A DNA stretch of 64,000 nucleotides, taken from assembly GCA_903907865.1 (NCBI GenBank), contig CAIVPR010000141.1:124001-188000 (forward strand). Reading direction: 5' to 3'. The position numbers and the translations under genes are program-made. This document shows positions 32,821 through 41,145 of this stretch, in pieces. Every line of letters starts with the position of its first letter. Position 1 is the stretch's first letter. The stretch is from an uncultured Acidobacteriia bacterium (lineage in GTDB: Bacteria; Acidobacteriota; Terriglobia; Bryobacterales; Bryobacteraceae). Under the pieces are notes generated by a model. It saw nothing but the letters and a program-made list of their open reading frames with translations, was not told the origin of the DNA and searched no databases.

Positions 32821-34041
32821 CTACGCCGCCGCGGCCGCCATGTTTCGATCTCCGCAGACCGCTTGGACCAGCTTGGCCGCGTCCAGTTCCTCAATGCATC
32901 CCGGCATTTCGCGGCCTGTGCCCACGAAAGTGGCGGGAATCGCGCTACGGACGAGCGTTTCGACCAACGGACCCAGCCCCAAAGCCTCTTCGACCGCCGC
33001 GAAAAGGAGCCGATCCAGACCGATGCTGGAGAAACGGGACACAATGTGGCCCATGTCCGCCGCTCTGGCATCCGCGCGCAGAACCAAATGTTTCTCAATC
33101 TCGGGATGGCCCCGCAGGAACCGTGCCAGTTCCCCGATTTCGAACGTCTCCGAAGGCGACAACCCCGGCGTGTCAATCAACACCAAGCCCGTGGTCGGCT
33201 GCTGGCCCATAACCAAGTCGGCGGTCGGATAGCTGTCGCAGGATTCGAACGGGATGTTCAGAATTGCGGCATACCGGGCCAAGGCTGCATTTCCACCGAC
33301 GCCGTGGTCGCCAACGCTGAAGATTCGCACCGGATTCCCCGCCGCCAGTCCATAGCGGAATGCGATCTTGACCAGCGAAAGGGACTTGCCCCGTCCTGGT
33401 GGGCCGACAAACGCCAAACATTTGCCATCGCCAACGCCGCCGAATGGCTCGACGCCAATCCGCGACACGAGTTCCGCTGCCAATCCGGCACTGCGGTCCC
33501 GTCCGCGCTTGGAACTTGCGGCCAGAATGTCGCGGGCAAACTCTGGCTCCATTCCCGACCGGACGAGCCGCCCGACGAGCGGGTCCGTCCCGGTATCGGG
33601 CAGGCCGCTGGGACGGTCCGGGGCGACATTCGGCGAGGAACTCAAAGACCGACGGAGTTCCGCCAACTGGTCACGGATGTCGTCCAGTTCCGACGACTTC
33701 GGAGCCGCCCGCCCCGGTGATAAGGACTTCAACGCAGCAAACGGGGAGCCCCCCGGCTCCGCCACGCGCTGGCTCCGCTCCGCCGCTGGCCGTTCGACGC
33801 CAGTTGCCGCCGGGTACCGGCTTCCCTGGGTGGAAACCACTGGAAACTGGACGGGCTTCGCAACCGGCTCGGGAGGGGTGTGGGCGGGATCGTAGGTAAA
33901 CGTGACTTCCAACCGTCCCATCGTGCGCGCCTCGGGAGGTGCGGGGCGCGAATTCACCAGCATCGCGTCCGGCCCGAGGTCCTTCCGCGCGGCCTCCAAG
34001 GCCGCCGGAACACTGCTCGCGAAGTATGTTTTGGTTTCCAT
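32821..34041 (-). CDS. flhF: Flagellar SRP-type GTPase FlhF
   Basis: A 406-residue SIMIBI GTPase that sets flagellar number and position. The N-terminal B domain (KTYFASSVPAALEAARKDLG) leads into a Pro/Ser-rich linker (about 50-150). The N and G domains follow, with P-loop GPPGRGKS (213-220) where most FlhF have GPTGVGKT, and G3 VLIDTPGLSP. Its usual partner FlhG/MinD2 is not downstream, which is odd. Three bases separate it from flhA. Confidence 0.92.
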   Translation of the reverse strand: METKTYFASSVPAALEAARKDLGPDAMLVNSRPAPPEARTMGRLEVTFTYDPAHTPPEPVAKPVQFPVVSTQGSRYPAATGVERPAAERSQRVAEPGGSPFAALKSLSPGRAAPKSSELDDIRDQLAELRRSLSSSPNVAPDRPSGLPDTGTDPLVGRLVRSGMEPEFARDILAASSKRGRDRSAGLAAELVSRIGVEPFGGVGDGKCLAFVGPPGRGKSLSLVKIAFRYGLAAGNPVRIFSVGDHGVGGNAALARYAAILNIPFESCDSYPTADLVMGQQPTTGLVLIDTPGLSPSETFEIGELARFLRGHPEIEKHLVLRADARAADMGHIVSRFSSIGLDRLLFAAVEEALGLGPLVETLVRSAIPATFVGTGREMPGCIEELDAAKLVQAVCGDRNMAAAAA

Positions 34042-34044
34042 GGT

Positions 34045-36108
34045 CTACTGAATTACTCCCAGTGAAGTCACATTGATCCCCGACGGAATCTCATTGTGCG
34101 ATAGACAAAAAAGGTTCGGCACCGACGCCTCGACGGCCTGACGGAGGAAGTACCGGCACGCCCCGCTCGTCACGACAACCGCCGGCGATTCCAGTGCCCC
34201 GACGGCGCGCCCGACCCGGTCCAGCAGATCGCGAAGCGCATTCGGCGTCATCCCCAGCGTGCTGTTGGACTCCCCGTGCTCGACCGCGCCCTCGATGAAC
34301 TGCTCGATCTGCGGGTCGACAAACCATGCCGAGAGGGAATTGCTCCCGGTCAGGTAGGGCTTGACCACCACCCGTCGAATGGCTTGGCGCACGTACTCTG
34401 TCAGGAGGACCGGGTTGCGCGTGGAGGGAGCGGCCTCGCCCATCGCTTCGAGGATCGAGGCGGTGTCGCGGATCGACACCCGCTCCCGCAGCAGATTCTG
34501 TAGGACGCGTTGCACAGTGGCGAGCGGCACCAGCTTCGGCACCAGATCCTCGACCACCTTGGCATGGTCGATGGCGGCACGGTCCAGCATCTTCTTCGCC
34601 TCCTGCCGCGAAAACAGTTCGTGGCAGTTGCGCTTGATCAACTCCGACAGGTGGGTGCTGAGGACGCTCAAGGGGTCGACAACGGTGTATCCCATCGACC
34701 GCACCTTGTCGGCTTGCTGCGCCGGGACCCACCAAGCGGCAACGCCGAACGCCGGGTCCTTCGTCGGACGGCCTTCGGGTGGACGCTCCGTGGCCGTTAG
34801 GGAAATGGCCAATTCGTGTCCCTGCAGGAGCTCGAAGCGGGCTATCTCGACACCCTTCAGCTGGATGGCGTACTCCCGGGTACGAAGGGCCGCCAAGTTA
34901 TCCGTGACCCGAATGGCAGGGATGATGAAGCCGATATCGGTTGCGATCTGCTTCCGCATGGCCCCGATGCGGCGTAGCAGGGGGGAATTGGCACCGTCCG
35001 AAATCAGCCCGATCAGCCCGGCCCCTACCTCGACGGCCAAGGGCTCGACCCTGAGCAAGTCCTCCAGGTTCTCCTTTGGAGCCTTCGGAGTCGCGGCGGC
35101 AGATGCTTCATCCACCACCTCGGCCTTGCCTTTCATGCGCCACGCCGCGGTACCCAGGCCGGCACCGAGCAACAGGAAGGGCAGCTTCGGGAGTCCGGGC
35201 AATAGAGCGAGCACCACCAGAACAGCGCTCGAAAGAAACAGGGGCTGGGCCGCGCCAAACACCTGGCGCTGGAATTCGACACCCAGCCGGTTGTCAGATG
35301 TGGCCCGGGTGATGATCATGCCGCCGGAAATCGAGATCATCAGCGCTGGAATCACCGTCACCAACCCGTCGCCGATGGTCAGGATCGTGTAGGTCTGCAG
35401 CGCCTTCATGATTTCCATGTCGTGCTGCAGGATCCCGATCAGCAATCCCGCGACGATGTTGATGACCGTGATCAGCAACCCCGCTACCGCGTCGCGCTGG
35501 GTGAACTTGCTGGCACCGTCCATGGCCCCGAAGAATTCGGCCTCGCTGGCCAGCTCCTTCCGACGTCTGCGGGCGGTGGCCTCGTCGATCAGGCCCGCGT
35601 TCAAATCGGAATCGATGGAGATCTGCTTGCCGGGCAGCGCATCCAACGTGAAACGCGCCGTGACTTCGGAGATGCGCACAGCACCGTGGTTGATGACGAC
35701 ATATTGTATGGTGATCAGGACGAGGAAGATCACCGCGCCGATGATGTAATTGCCTCCGACCACGAAATTGCCGAACGCCTGGATCACATCGCCCGCCGCC
35801 GATACGCCCGTGTGTCCGTTCAGGAGGATCAAGCGCGCCGACGAAACATTCAGAGCCAATCGGAACAGGGTGAGCAGCAGCAGGGTAGTCGGGAAGACGT
35901 TGAATTCAACCGGCTTGGTGATGTACATCGCGACCATCATCACGATGACCGACATCATGATGTCGCACACGATCAGAAGGTCGAGCAGCATCGCCGGCAT
36001 CGGCGCTATGAGCGCCAGCACAATCGCGAGTACTGCTGCCGGCACGGCGAATTCGCTCAGTACGGCCATTGAAAACCGGGGGGTTGCGGCTGCGGGCGAC
36101 GCGGTCAC
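34045..36108 (-). CDS. flhA: Flagellar export gate protein FlhA
   Basis: A 687-residue component of the type III export gate. Eight membrane segments lie in about 1-310; the conserved FHIPEP-region equivalent (LPGKQISIDSDLNAG with EASAEAEFFGAMDGASKF-like sequence) is near 145-195. The cytoplasmic ring domain (about 345-685) binds chaperone-cargo complexes (LSELIKRNCHELFSRQEAK). Length is typical. It overlaps flhB by 4 bases. Confidence 0.97.
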   Translation of the reverse strand: MTASPAAATPRFSMAVLSEFAVPAAVLAIVLALIAPMPAMLLDLLIVCDIMMSVIVMMVAMYITKPVEFNVFPTTLLLLTLFRLALNVSSARLILLNGHTGVSAAGDVIQAFGNFVVGGNYIIGAVIFLVLITIQYVVINHGAVRISEVTARFTLDALPGKQISIDSDLNAGLIDEATARRRRKELASEAEFFGAMDGASKFTQRDAVAGLLITVINIVAGLLIGILQHDMEIMKALQTYTILTIGDGLVTVIPALMISISGGMIITRATSDNRLGVEFQRQVFGAAQPLFLSSAVLVVLALLPGLPKLPFLLLGAGLGTAAWRMKGKAEVVDEASAAATPKAPKENLEDLLRVEPLAVEVGAGLIGLISDGANSPLLRRIGAMRKQIATDIGFIIPAIRVTDNLAALRTREYAIQLKGVEIARFELLQGHELAISLTATERPPEGRPTKDPAFGVAAWWVPAQQADKVRSMGYTVVDPLSVLSTHLSELIKRNCHELFSRQEAKKMLDRAAIDHAKVVEDLVPKLVPLATVQRVLQNLLRERVSIRDTASILEAMGEAAPSTRNPVLLTEYVRQAIRRVVVKPYLTGSNSLSAWFVDPQIEQFIEGAVEHGESNSTLGMTPNALRDLLDRVGRAVGALESPAVVVTSGACRYFLRQAVEASVPNLFCLSHNEIPSGINVTSLGVIQ

Positions 36109-37175
36109 ATCGACCTCCTGGGTACCGGGTTCATCAGCTTGAAGATGTACGCGAGGATTTCAGCAACCGCCCGGTACAGGTGCGGCGGGATTTCCTGGCC
36201 CACGTCGACGGATTTGTACAGCGCCTGTGCCAGCGGCGGATTTTCGATGATCGGGATCAGATTCTCGGTGGCGCGCTGGCGGATCCGTGCGGCGAGGAAG
36301 TTTTTGCCCTTCGCGACAACCAGAGGGGCGGCCATCGACGCCTGGTCGTAGCGGATCGCCACGGCATAGTGCGTTGGATTGGTCACGATGGCGGTCGCCG
36401 TAGCCACGTCGCGCATCATGTGCTTGCGGCGGATGTCCTGCTGGATCTTGCGGATCCGGGCCTTCATGTGCGGGTTGCCGCCCATTTCCTTGGCCTCGTC
36501 GGCAAGCTCCTGCTTGCTCATGCGGAGCCGGTCGGCGTACTTGGACCGCTCGCGCAGAAGCATCGCCGTGCCGAAAATCGCCAGCACCATGGCGGACTTG
36601 CGGAGCGAATCCCGCAGTAAGAGCCCGGTCGTAGCCATGCTTGACGCGATCGGCAGCATCGGGAAGCGCATCAGGTCGACCAAGCGGTCCCGCACCAACG
36701 ACCACGTGAGCCAGCAGACAATCGGGGCCATCAGGCAGGCTTGGAGGAGTTGCGCCATGTTGTTGGACGGCAAATCGCCGAGCCTTCCCGACGGATTGAG
36801 TCGCTCCAATTGGGGCGAAAGTTTCGACAGGCTCACGCCCATATTCGTGGCAACCATCTGGAGGAGGAAGGTGAGGCCGAGCAGGAGGCAACCGAAGAGC
36901 ACAAGAGGCCGGACCACGCCCGCCGAGATCCTATAGAGGATGACGGGCAATTCCGTTGCGGTCAAAGACATCGAAAACGCTTCCCTGAGCGCGGACCGCA
37001 TCGCTTGTTGCAAGGTCTCCATCCACTGCGGGAAGAATGAGGCGGAAATCGCGACGAAGGCGTAGAACTGCATGGCGGCCACGAATTCCCGCGCGGCGGG
37101 GAAGTCACCCCGGTTGCGCGCGTTCTCCAGTTGTCGCTGGCTCGCTTTTTCTGTTTTTTGCGACTGGTCCGCCAT
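36105..37175 (-). CDS. flhB: Flagellar export switch protein FlhB
   Basis: 356 residues. Four membrane helices (about 30-210) precede a cytoplasmic domain with the self-cleavage site N266-P-T-H in AIVTNPTHYAVAIRYD, which switches export from hook to filament substrates. N-terminus QKTEKASQRQLENARNRGDF is typical. ATG 37175 overlaps the fliR stop by one base (TGATG); the longer upstream reading lies within fliR. Confidence 0.97.
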   Translation of the reverse strand: MADQSQKTEKASQRQLENARNRGDFPAAREFVAAMQFYAFVAISASFFPQWMETLQQAMRSALREAFSMSLTATELPVILYRISAGVVRPLVLFGCLLLGLTFLLQMVATNMGVSLSKLSPQLERLNPSGRLGDLPSNNMAQLLQACLMAPIVCWLTWSLVRDRLVDLMRFPMLPIASSMATTGLLLRDSLRKSAMVLAIFGTAMLLRERSKYADRLRMSKQELADEAKEMGGNPHMKARIRKIQQDIRRKHMMRDVATATAIVTNPTHYAVAIRYDQASMAAPLVVAKGKNFLAARIRQRATENLIPIIENPPLAQALYKSVDVGQEIPPHLYRAVAEILAYIFKLMNPVPRRSM

Positions 37176-37954
37176 CAGTGTCCACTCCGGATCATGCCTT
37201 CGATCAGCCGGATGGCGTCGTTCATGACGTCCGCGAAGATCCGGGGCTGGTAAACGATGGTGGCGGCCATCAGGAACATGGAGGCCCCCAGCTTGACGGG
37301 CATCGCGAGGCTGACCAAGTGCAGGTGGGCCTCGATCCGTCCGAATACCGCGAGGGAGACGTCGACCAACAGCAGCAGCGCGATCACCGGCATCGCCAGC
37401 CGCAAACCCAGGCCAAAAATCGAGGACCCGAACAGGACCATCGCATCCGCCCAGGAGCGCTGGATCGCGAAGGACTCGGGCGGACAAAGGCGCAGACTGT
37501 CAGATAGCACGCGGACCAGCATCCGGTCGGCACCCAACGCGAAGAACATCAAGCTCGCGGTGAGGTTTGCGGCTGTCAGCAGAACGGTGGAATCGGCACC
37601 GCTGTTTGGGTCGAAGGTGGACGCGAACGCGAATCCGGCTTGGAGGCTGACGGCTTGGGCCGCCAACTGGAAGACCTCCAGCACGATGGAAACGGAAACG
37701 CCCATTGCCAACCCGACGGCCACCTCGCCCGAAATACCCGCGACCAGCCGCCCGATTGAGACATGTTCGAAACTGGCTAGTTTATACTGCGGCCACAAGA
37801 GGACGGTCAGGCCAAGCGCCAATGCGATCTTCGCGGGCTCCGGCGCGCCCCGGAACGACCCGAGGGGCAGGAACGCGATGACCGACGAGATCCGGGCCAG
37901 TGTGTAGAGGAACCCGAAGAGAGTCGCATATGTGAACAGCGTGTCAGCGGGCAT
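37175..37954 (-). CDS. fliR: Flagellar export gate protein FliR
   Basis: A 259-residue membrane protein, about six helices, part of the FliP5-Q4-R1 export channel. Conserved landmarks are ARISSVIAFLPLGSFRGAPE near the N-terminus and EVAVGLAMGVSVSIVLEVFQ with QAGFAFASTFDPNSG in the middle. It overlaps fliQ by 11 bases and flhB by one. Confidence 0.95.
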   Translation of the reverse strand: MPADTLFTYATLFGFLYTLARISSVIAFLPLGSFRGAPEPAKIALALGLTVLLWPQYKLASFEHVSIGRLVAGISGEVAVGLAMGVSVSIVLEVFQLAAQAVSLQAGFAFASTFDPNSGADSTVLLTAANLTASLMFFALGADRMLVRVLSDSLRLCPPESFAIQRSWADAMVLFGSSIFGLGLRLAMPVIALLLLVDVSLAVFGRIEAHLHLVSLAMPVKLGASMFLMAATIVYQPRIFADVMNDAIRLIEGMIRSGH

Positions 37955-38213
37955 ATCGACTCAGGTTCCCCAGAATGTCGGTGGCGTAGGCCATGCTCTT
38001 GTGCACCATCCACGGCATCAGGACGATGGTTCCCGCCAGAAACGCCAGTAGTCGCGGGATCGAATTGAACCCCGTGTCCTGGATCGAGGTCACGATTTGG
38101 ACCAAGCTGATCACGATTCCCGCCACGAAGCCGATCGCCAGCAGCGGCGCGGATATCCAGAACGCCGCAACAAACATCGCGCCGATCAGGTGGGCCACCG
38201 ATTCGGGCGTCAT
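37944..38213 (-). CDS. fliQ: Flagellar export gate protein FliQ
   Basis: An 89-residue protein with two membrane helices. The hallmark GIVISLVQIVTSIQDTGFNS, then IPRLLAF, is present. Size and place between fliP (4-base overlap) and fliR are standard. Confidence 0.96.
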   Translation of the reverse strand: MTPESVAHLIGAMFVAAFWISAPLLAIGFVAGIVISLVQIVTSIQDTGFNSIPRLLAFLAGTIVLMPWMVHKSMAYATDILGNLSRYAR

Positions 38214-38923
38214 GCGTAGAATCCCTTCATGAGGGACCCGATGGTCAGGTTCCAGCCGTCCACCAAGACGAACAGCAGGATCTTGAACGGGGCAGAGACC
38301 ATCACCGGCGGTAACTGGACCATACCGATGGACAACGTGACGGACGCCACGATGATGTCGATCAGCAGAAAAGGCAAAAACAAGACCGCGCCGATCTGGA
38401 AGCCCGCCCGCATCTCGGAAAGAATGTAGGCCGGGGCCAGCACCTGTATGTCAAGGTCGGCGGGCACCCGCGGCATCGGCGAGTGGGTGATTTCGAGGAA
38501 CAGCTTCACGTCCTTTTCGCGGACGAAACGTGCCATATAGGTCTTCAACGGCTTGGTCCCTGTGTCCCAGGCCTGCTGCGGGGTGGACTTGCCGTCCTCG
38601 AGCGGCACCCACGCATCCTTATATATGGTGGCCGCCATGGGCTGGATCAACGCCAAGGTTAGGAACAGCGAGAGACCCGCCAAGACCTGGTTCGACGGTG
38701 CCGATTGGGTCCCCAACGCCTGCCGGAGAAAGTGCAGCACGATGGAGATCCGCAGGAACGGCGTTACCGACATGATGACGGCTGGCAGCAACGTCAGCAG
38801 GGTCATCAGGATGATGATCTGCATCGGAGTACTGAGATCCTTGGGGGCGGGAACCAAGGCGGGAGGTGCGGCGAATGCGACCGGAGCCACCACCAAAACT
38901 GCAATCATGGAGCGCATTTTCAT
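38210..38923 (-). CDS. fliP: Flagellar export gate protein FliP
   Basis: A 237-residue channel protein with a cleavable signal peptide (VLVVAPVAFA). Conserved motifs are FLRISIVLHFLRQALGTQSA-type sequence (residues about 57-75), PNQVL-type turn (SAPSNQVLAGLSLFLT) and the C-terminal PFLLIDIIVASVTLSIGMVQ. The start overlaps the end of fliO by 4 bases. Confidence 0.97.
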   Translation of the reverse strand: MKMRSMIAVLVVAPVAFAAPPALVPAPKDLSTPMQIIILMTLLTLLPAVIMSVTPFLRISIVLHFLRQALGTQSAPSNQVLAGLSLFLTLALIQPMAATIYKDAWVPLEDGKSTPQQAWDTGTKPLKTYMARFVREKDVKLFLEITHSPMPRVPADLDIQVLAPAYILSEMRAGFQIGAVLFLPFLLIDIIVASVTLSIGMVQLPPVMVSAPFKILLFVLVDGWNLTIGSLMKGFYA

Positions 38924-39198
38924 GGCTTGACCCCCGGCAAGGTCTCGCCATCAGCCAGCAACTGGCACGACGACGGGCTGGTCGCAACCAACATCGGCTG
39001 CCCGTCGACCCGCACCAAGTGGAGCGCATGCTGCGGCCCCAGCGCGAGCCGGTCCACCAACTCCATCCGCCGCGTACCGGGCGACGCCCACAATCCGGTA
39101 CCAATCGTCGCCAGCCCGCGCCTCTTCAACAGGAACAGGGCTACTGCCAGCAGCGCAAGTACGAGAAAAACGGCGGCGATTGGTTGTAGAAGGTCCAT
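38920..39198 (-). CDS. fliO: Flagellar protein FliO
   Basis: A 92-residue single-span membrane protein (TM about 6-24) that helps to assemble the FliP ring. The cytoplasmic part has the FliO pattern MELVDRLALGPQHALHLVRV. Position between fliN and fliP confirms the call. Confidence 0.9.
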   Translation of the reverse strand: MDLLQPIAAVFLVLALLAVALFLLKRRGLATIGTGLWASPGTRRMELVDRLALGPQHALHLVRVDGQPMLVATSPSSCQLLADGETLPGVKP

Positions 39199-39217
39199 TT
39201 GGCTCTATGTGTAGTGC

Positions 39218-39466
39218 CTAGTGCTCTGTGTTGAAGTCCGTGATCCGGACCCCCATGATGCTCTCGATGATGACAATTTCGCCGAACGCGGACAATCGAG
39301 AACCGATGAAAATGTCGATGTTTTCGCCCGCCGACCGGTTCATCTCGATGATGCTGCCCTCTTCCAGCGAGAGGATTTCCGACAGCTTCATCCAACGCTG
39401 GTCGAGTTGGACTTCCACGTCGATCAGCACGTCGCCGATGTGGGCGATTTCCTGCTGCGGCGTCAT
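39218..39466 (-). CDS. fliN: Flagellar motor switch protein FliN
   Basis: An 82-residue stand-alone SpoA-domain protein forming the lower C-ring and docking FliH. It shows VLIDVEVQLDQRWMKLSEIL, SLEEGSIIEMNRSAGENIDI and GEIVIIESIMGVRITD. It is at the short end for FliN, lacking an N-terminal extension. It lies 7 bases after flgE. Confidence 0.94.
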   Translation of the reverse strand: MTPQQEIAHIGDVLIDVEVQLDQRWMKLSEILSLEEGSIIEMNRSAGENIDIFIGSRLSAFGEIVIIESIMGVRITDFNTEH

Positions 39467-39473
39467 AATTCGC

Positions 39474-40751
39474 CTACCGCTTCAGGCCGACCGTCTCCTG
39501 CATGATGTCGTCCTCCGTGGTGACCACCTTCGAGTTCGCTTGATAGCCGCGCTCGTAGGTGAGGAGGTTGGTGAATTCCTTGGCGATGTCCACCGTGGAC
39601 GCTTCCAGCGCGCCGCCAGTGATTTGGCCGCGGGAGCCGGTTCCAGGCGTTCCGATTGCGGGTAGCGAGGTAGCGGAGGTGACGCCGAAGGTGTTGTCGC
39701 CGAGATCCTGCATGGAATCGGGGTTGAGGACCGACGCGATGGCCAACTGGGCCACCGGAACCGCGTCGCCGTTGGAGTAGTGCGCGAGGATTTGGCCGTT
39801 CGTGCCGATGCTCATGTTGGTGAGCTGGCCGGAAGGCGTACCGTCCTGGGTGCTGCCGAGGTTCGCCGAAGCTTGGTTGTACTGCGTCAGAGACGCGGTG
39901 CCGGTGGAGTCATAGAGATTCCAGTTGATGGTCTGGTCGGCCGAGGCGTTGCCGAATCCCTTGATTGGGATCGCAATGGGGCTCGCGGCGGGAAGCGGAG
40001 CTGACAGGTGGCCTGACCCGTCAAAAGTTAGTGTGCCGGACGCTAACGTTGTAGTGGTTGCGGGAGGGGGGGCCGCGGCGGCAGGGACAAGGTCTGTTGA
40101 AGGGATGGTGACAGAATAGGTCCAACTTCCGGCCGCAGTCTTGTTGTAGCTGATGGTCAACATGTGGTTGTTGCCCTGCGAGTCGACGATCGGCATCGGA
40201 GAACTGAATGTTGCGCCTGGCGATCCGACTGCCGCCCCGGCGTCGAGGTTGGCCGTGACCGAGTAGTTGGCTGTCGGAGTAGGCTGCCTCAGCCCGGTGA
40301 TGGGAAGGACAACGTCCGACACATTGCCCGTCGTTGTGAGAGCCCCTGCCTTGGAATTCCACCCTTGGACGAATTGCCCCTCCTGTGTCAACAAGCGACC
40401 GGTGGCGTCGACCTTGAAATTCCCTGCGCGGGTAAACACCTGAGGACTGGATGGCGTTCTGAGGACGAAGAAGCCATTGCCTTGAATGGCGGCGTCAAAA
40501 GGCTGGCCGGTGGACTGTATCGATCCCTGCGAGAAGGAGCGCGTGGTCTGCGCCACGGTCGATCCGCCGACCATGCTGGTGGTCGATTGCCCGGCGTTCG
40601 AGCCGAGACTCTGGTTTACGAGATCCTGGAACGAGACGCTCGTGTTCTTGTACCCGTAGGTATTGAGGTTCGCGAGGTTGCCGCTGACCACATCAATGGC
40701 CAACGCGTTGGCATTCAGACCCGAAAGTGCGTTTGAGAAGGTTGTGGACAT
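39474..40751 (-). CDS. flgE: Flagellar hook protein FlgE
   Basis: A 425-residue hook subunit. N-terminus SNALSGLNANALAIDVVSGN with ANLNTYGYKNT and C-terminus EASTVDIAKEFTNLLTYERG with YQANSKVVTTEDDI are the conserved coiled-coil ends. The centre is Gly/Ser/Thr/Pro-rich. Start ATG 40751 begins at MSTTFSNAL, 4 bases after flgD; the longer reading runs back into flgD. Confidence 0.96.
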   Translation of the reverse strand: MSTTFSNALSGLNANALAIDVVSGNLANLNTYGYKNTSVSFQDLVNQSLGSNAGQSTTSMVGGSTVAQTTRSFSQGSIQSTGQPFDAAIQGNGFFVLRTPSSPQVFTRAGNFKVDATGRLLTQEGQFVQGWNSKAGALTTTGNVSDVVLPITGLRQPTPTANYSVTANLDAGAAVGSPGATFSSPMPIVDSQGNNHMLTISYNKTAAGSWTYSVTIPSTDLVPAAAAPPPATTTTLASGTLTFDGSGHLSAPLPAASPIAIPIKGFGNASADQTINWNLYDSTGTASLTQYNQASANLGSTQDGTPSGQLTNMSIGTNGQILAHYSNGDAVPVAQLAIASVLNPDSMQDLGDNTFGVTSATSLPAIGTPGTGSRGQITGGALEASTVDIAKEFTNLLTYERGYQANSKVVTTEDDIMQETVGLKR

Positions 40752-40755
40752 GGTT

Positions 40756-41145
40756 TTAGGCTCCGAGTGAGGTGAGGTTCTTGCTTGCGGCGTTGGCGAT
40801 CGAGGACACGGCTGGCAGGATAGTGCCGGGTGGTGGTGCCGGTGTCGTTGTAGTGGTGCTGCTTGTCCCTGGGCCCGCAGCCGTTGGAGCCGCGACCGGA
40901 TTGGTGTTCTGGCGGATTCCAATCAGTTGCTCCAGCTGGCTGTAGGAGGTCAACTGCGAGACGAACTGGTTGCTGTCGGTTGGATTCAGCGGGTCTTGGT
41001 TCTGTAGCTGCGACACTAGGAGCTTCAAGAAGGTTTGCTCATTGGCCAATGGGTCCAGTGGCGACTGGGTCGTCGGAGTATTGGACGTGCTGGAGCTGGA
41101 TGCCCCGGCGGCCATGGACGACAAGGCGGATGCGGCGGAACTCAT
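40756..41145 (-). CDS. flgD: Flagellar hook scaffold protein FlgD
   Basis: 129 residues, short for FlgD (often 140-240). The N-terminal export and capping region is intact (EQTFLKLLVSQLQNQDPLNP, DSNQFVSQLTSYSQLEQL). The usual C-terminal Tudor/FnIII-like domains are missing, replaced by a Thr/Pro-rich tail. It overlaps fliK by 4 bases and precedes flgE, the normal order. Confidence 0.92.
   Translation of the reverse strand: MSSAASALSSMAAGASSSSTSNTPTTQSPLDPLANEQTFLKLLVSQLQNQDPLNPTDSNQFVSQLTSYSQLEQLIGIRQNTNPVAAPTAAGPGTSSTTTTTPAPPPGTILPAVSSIANAASKNLTSLGA

Noticed and set aside
31747-33720. A 657-codon open frame on the plus strand opposite fliY, fliA and flhF
   Set aside because: No ribosome site or domain. 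The opposite strand encodes three clear families over the same bases.
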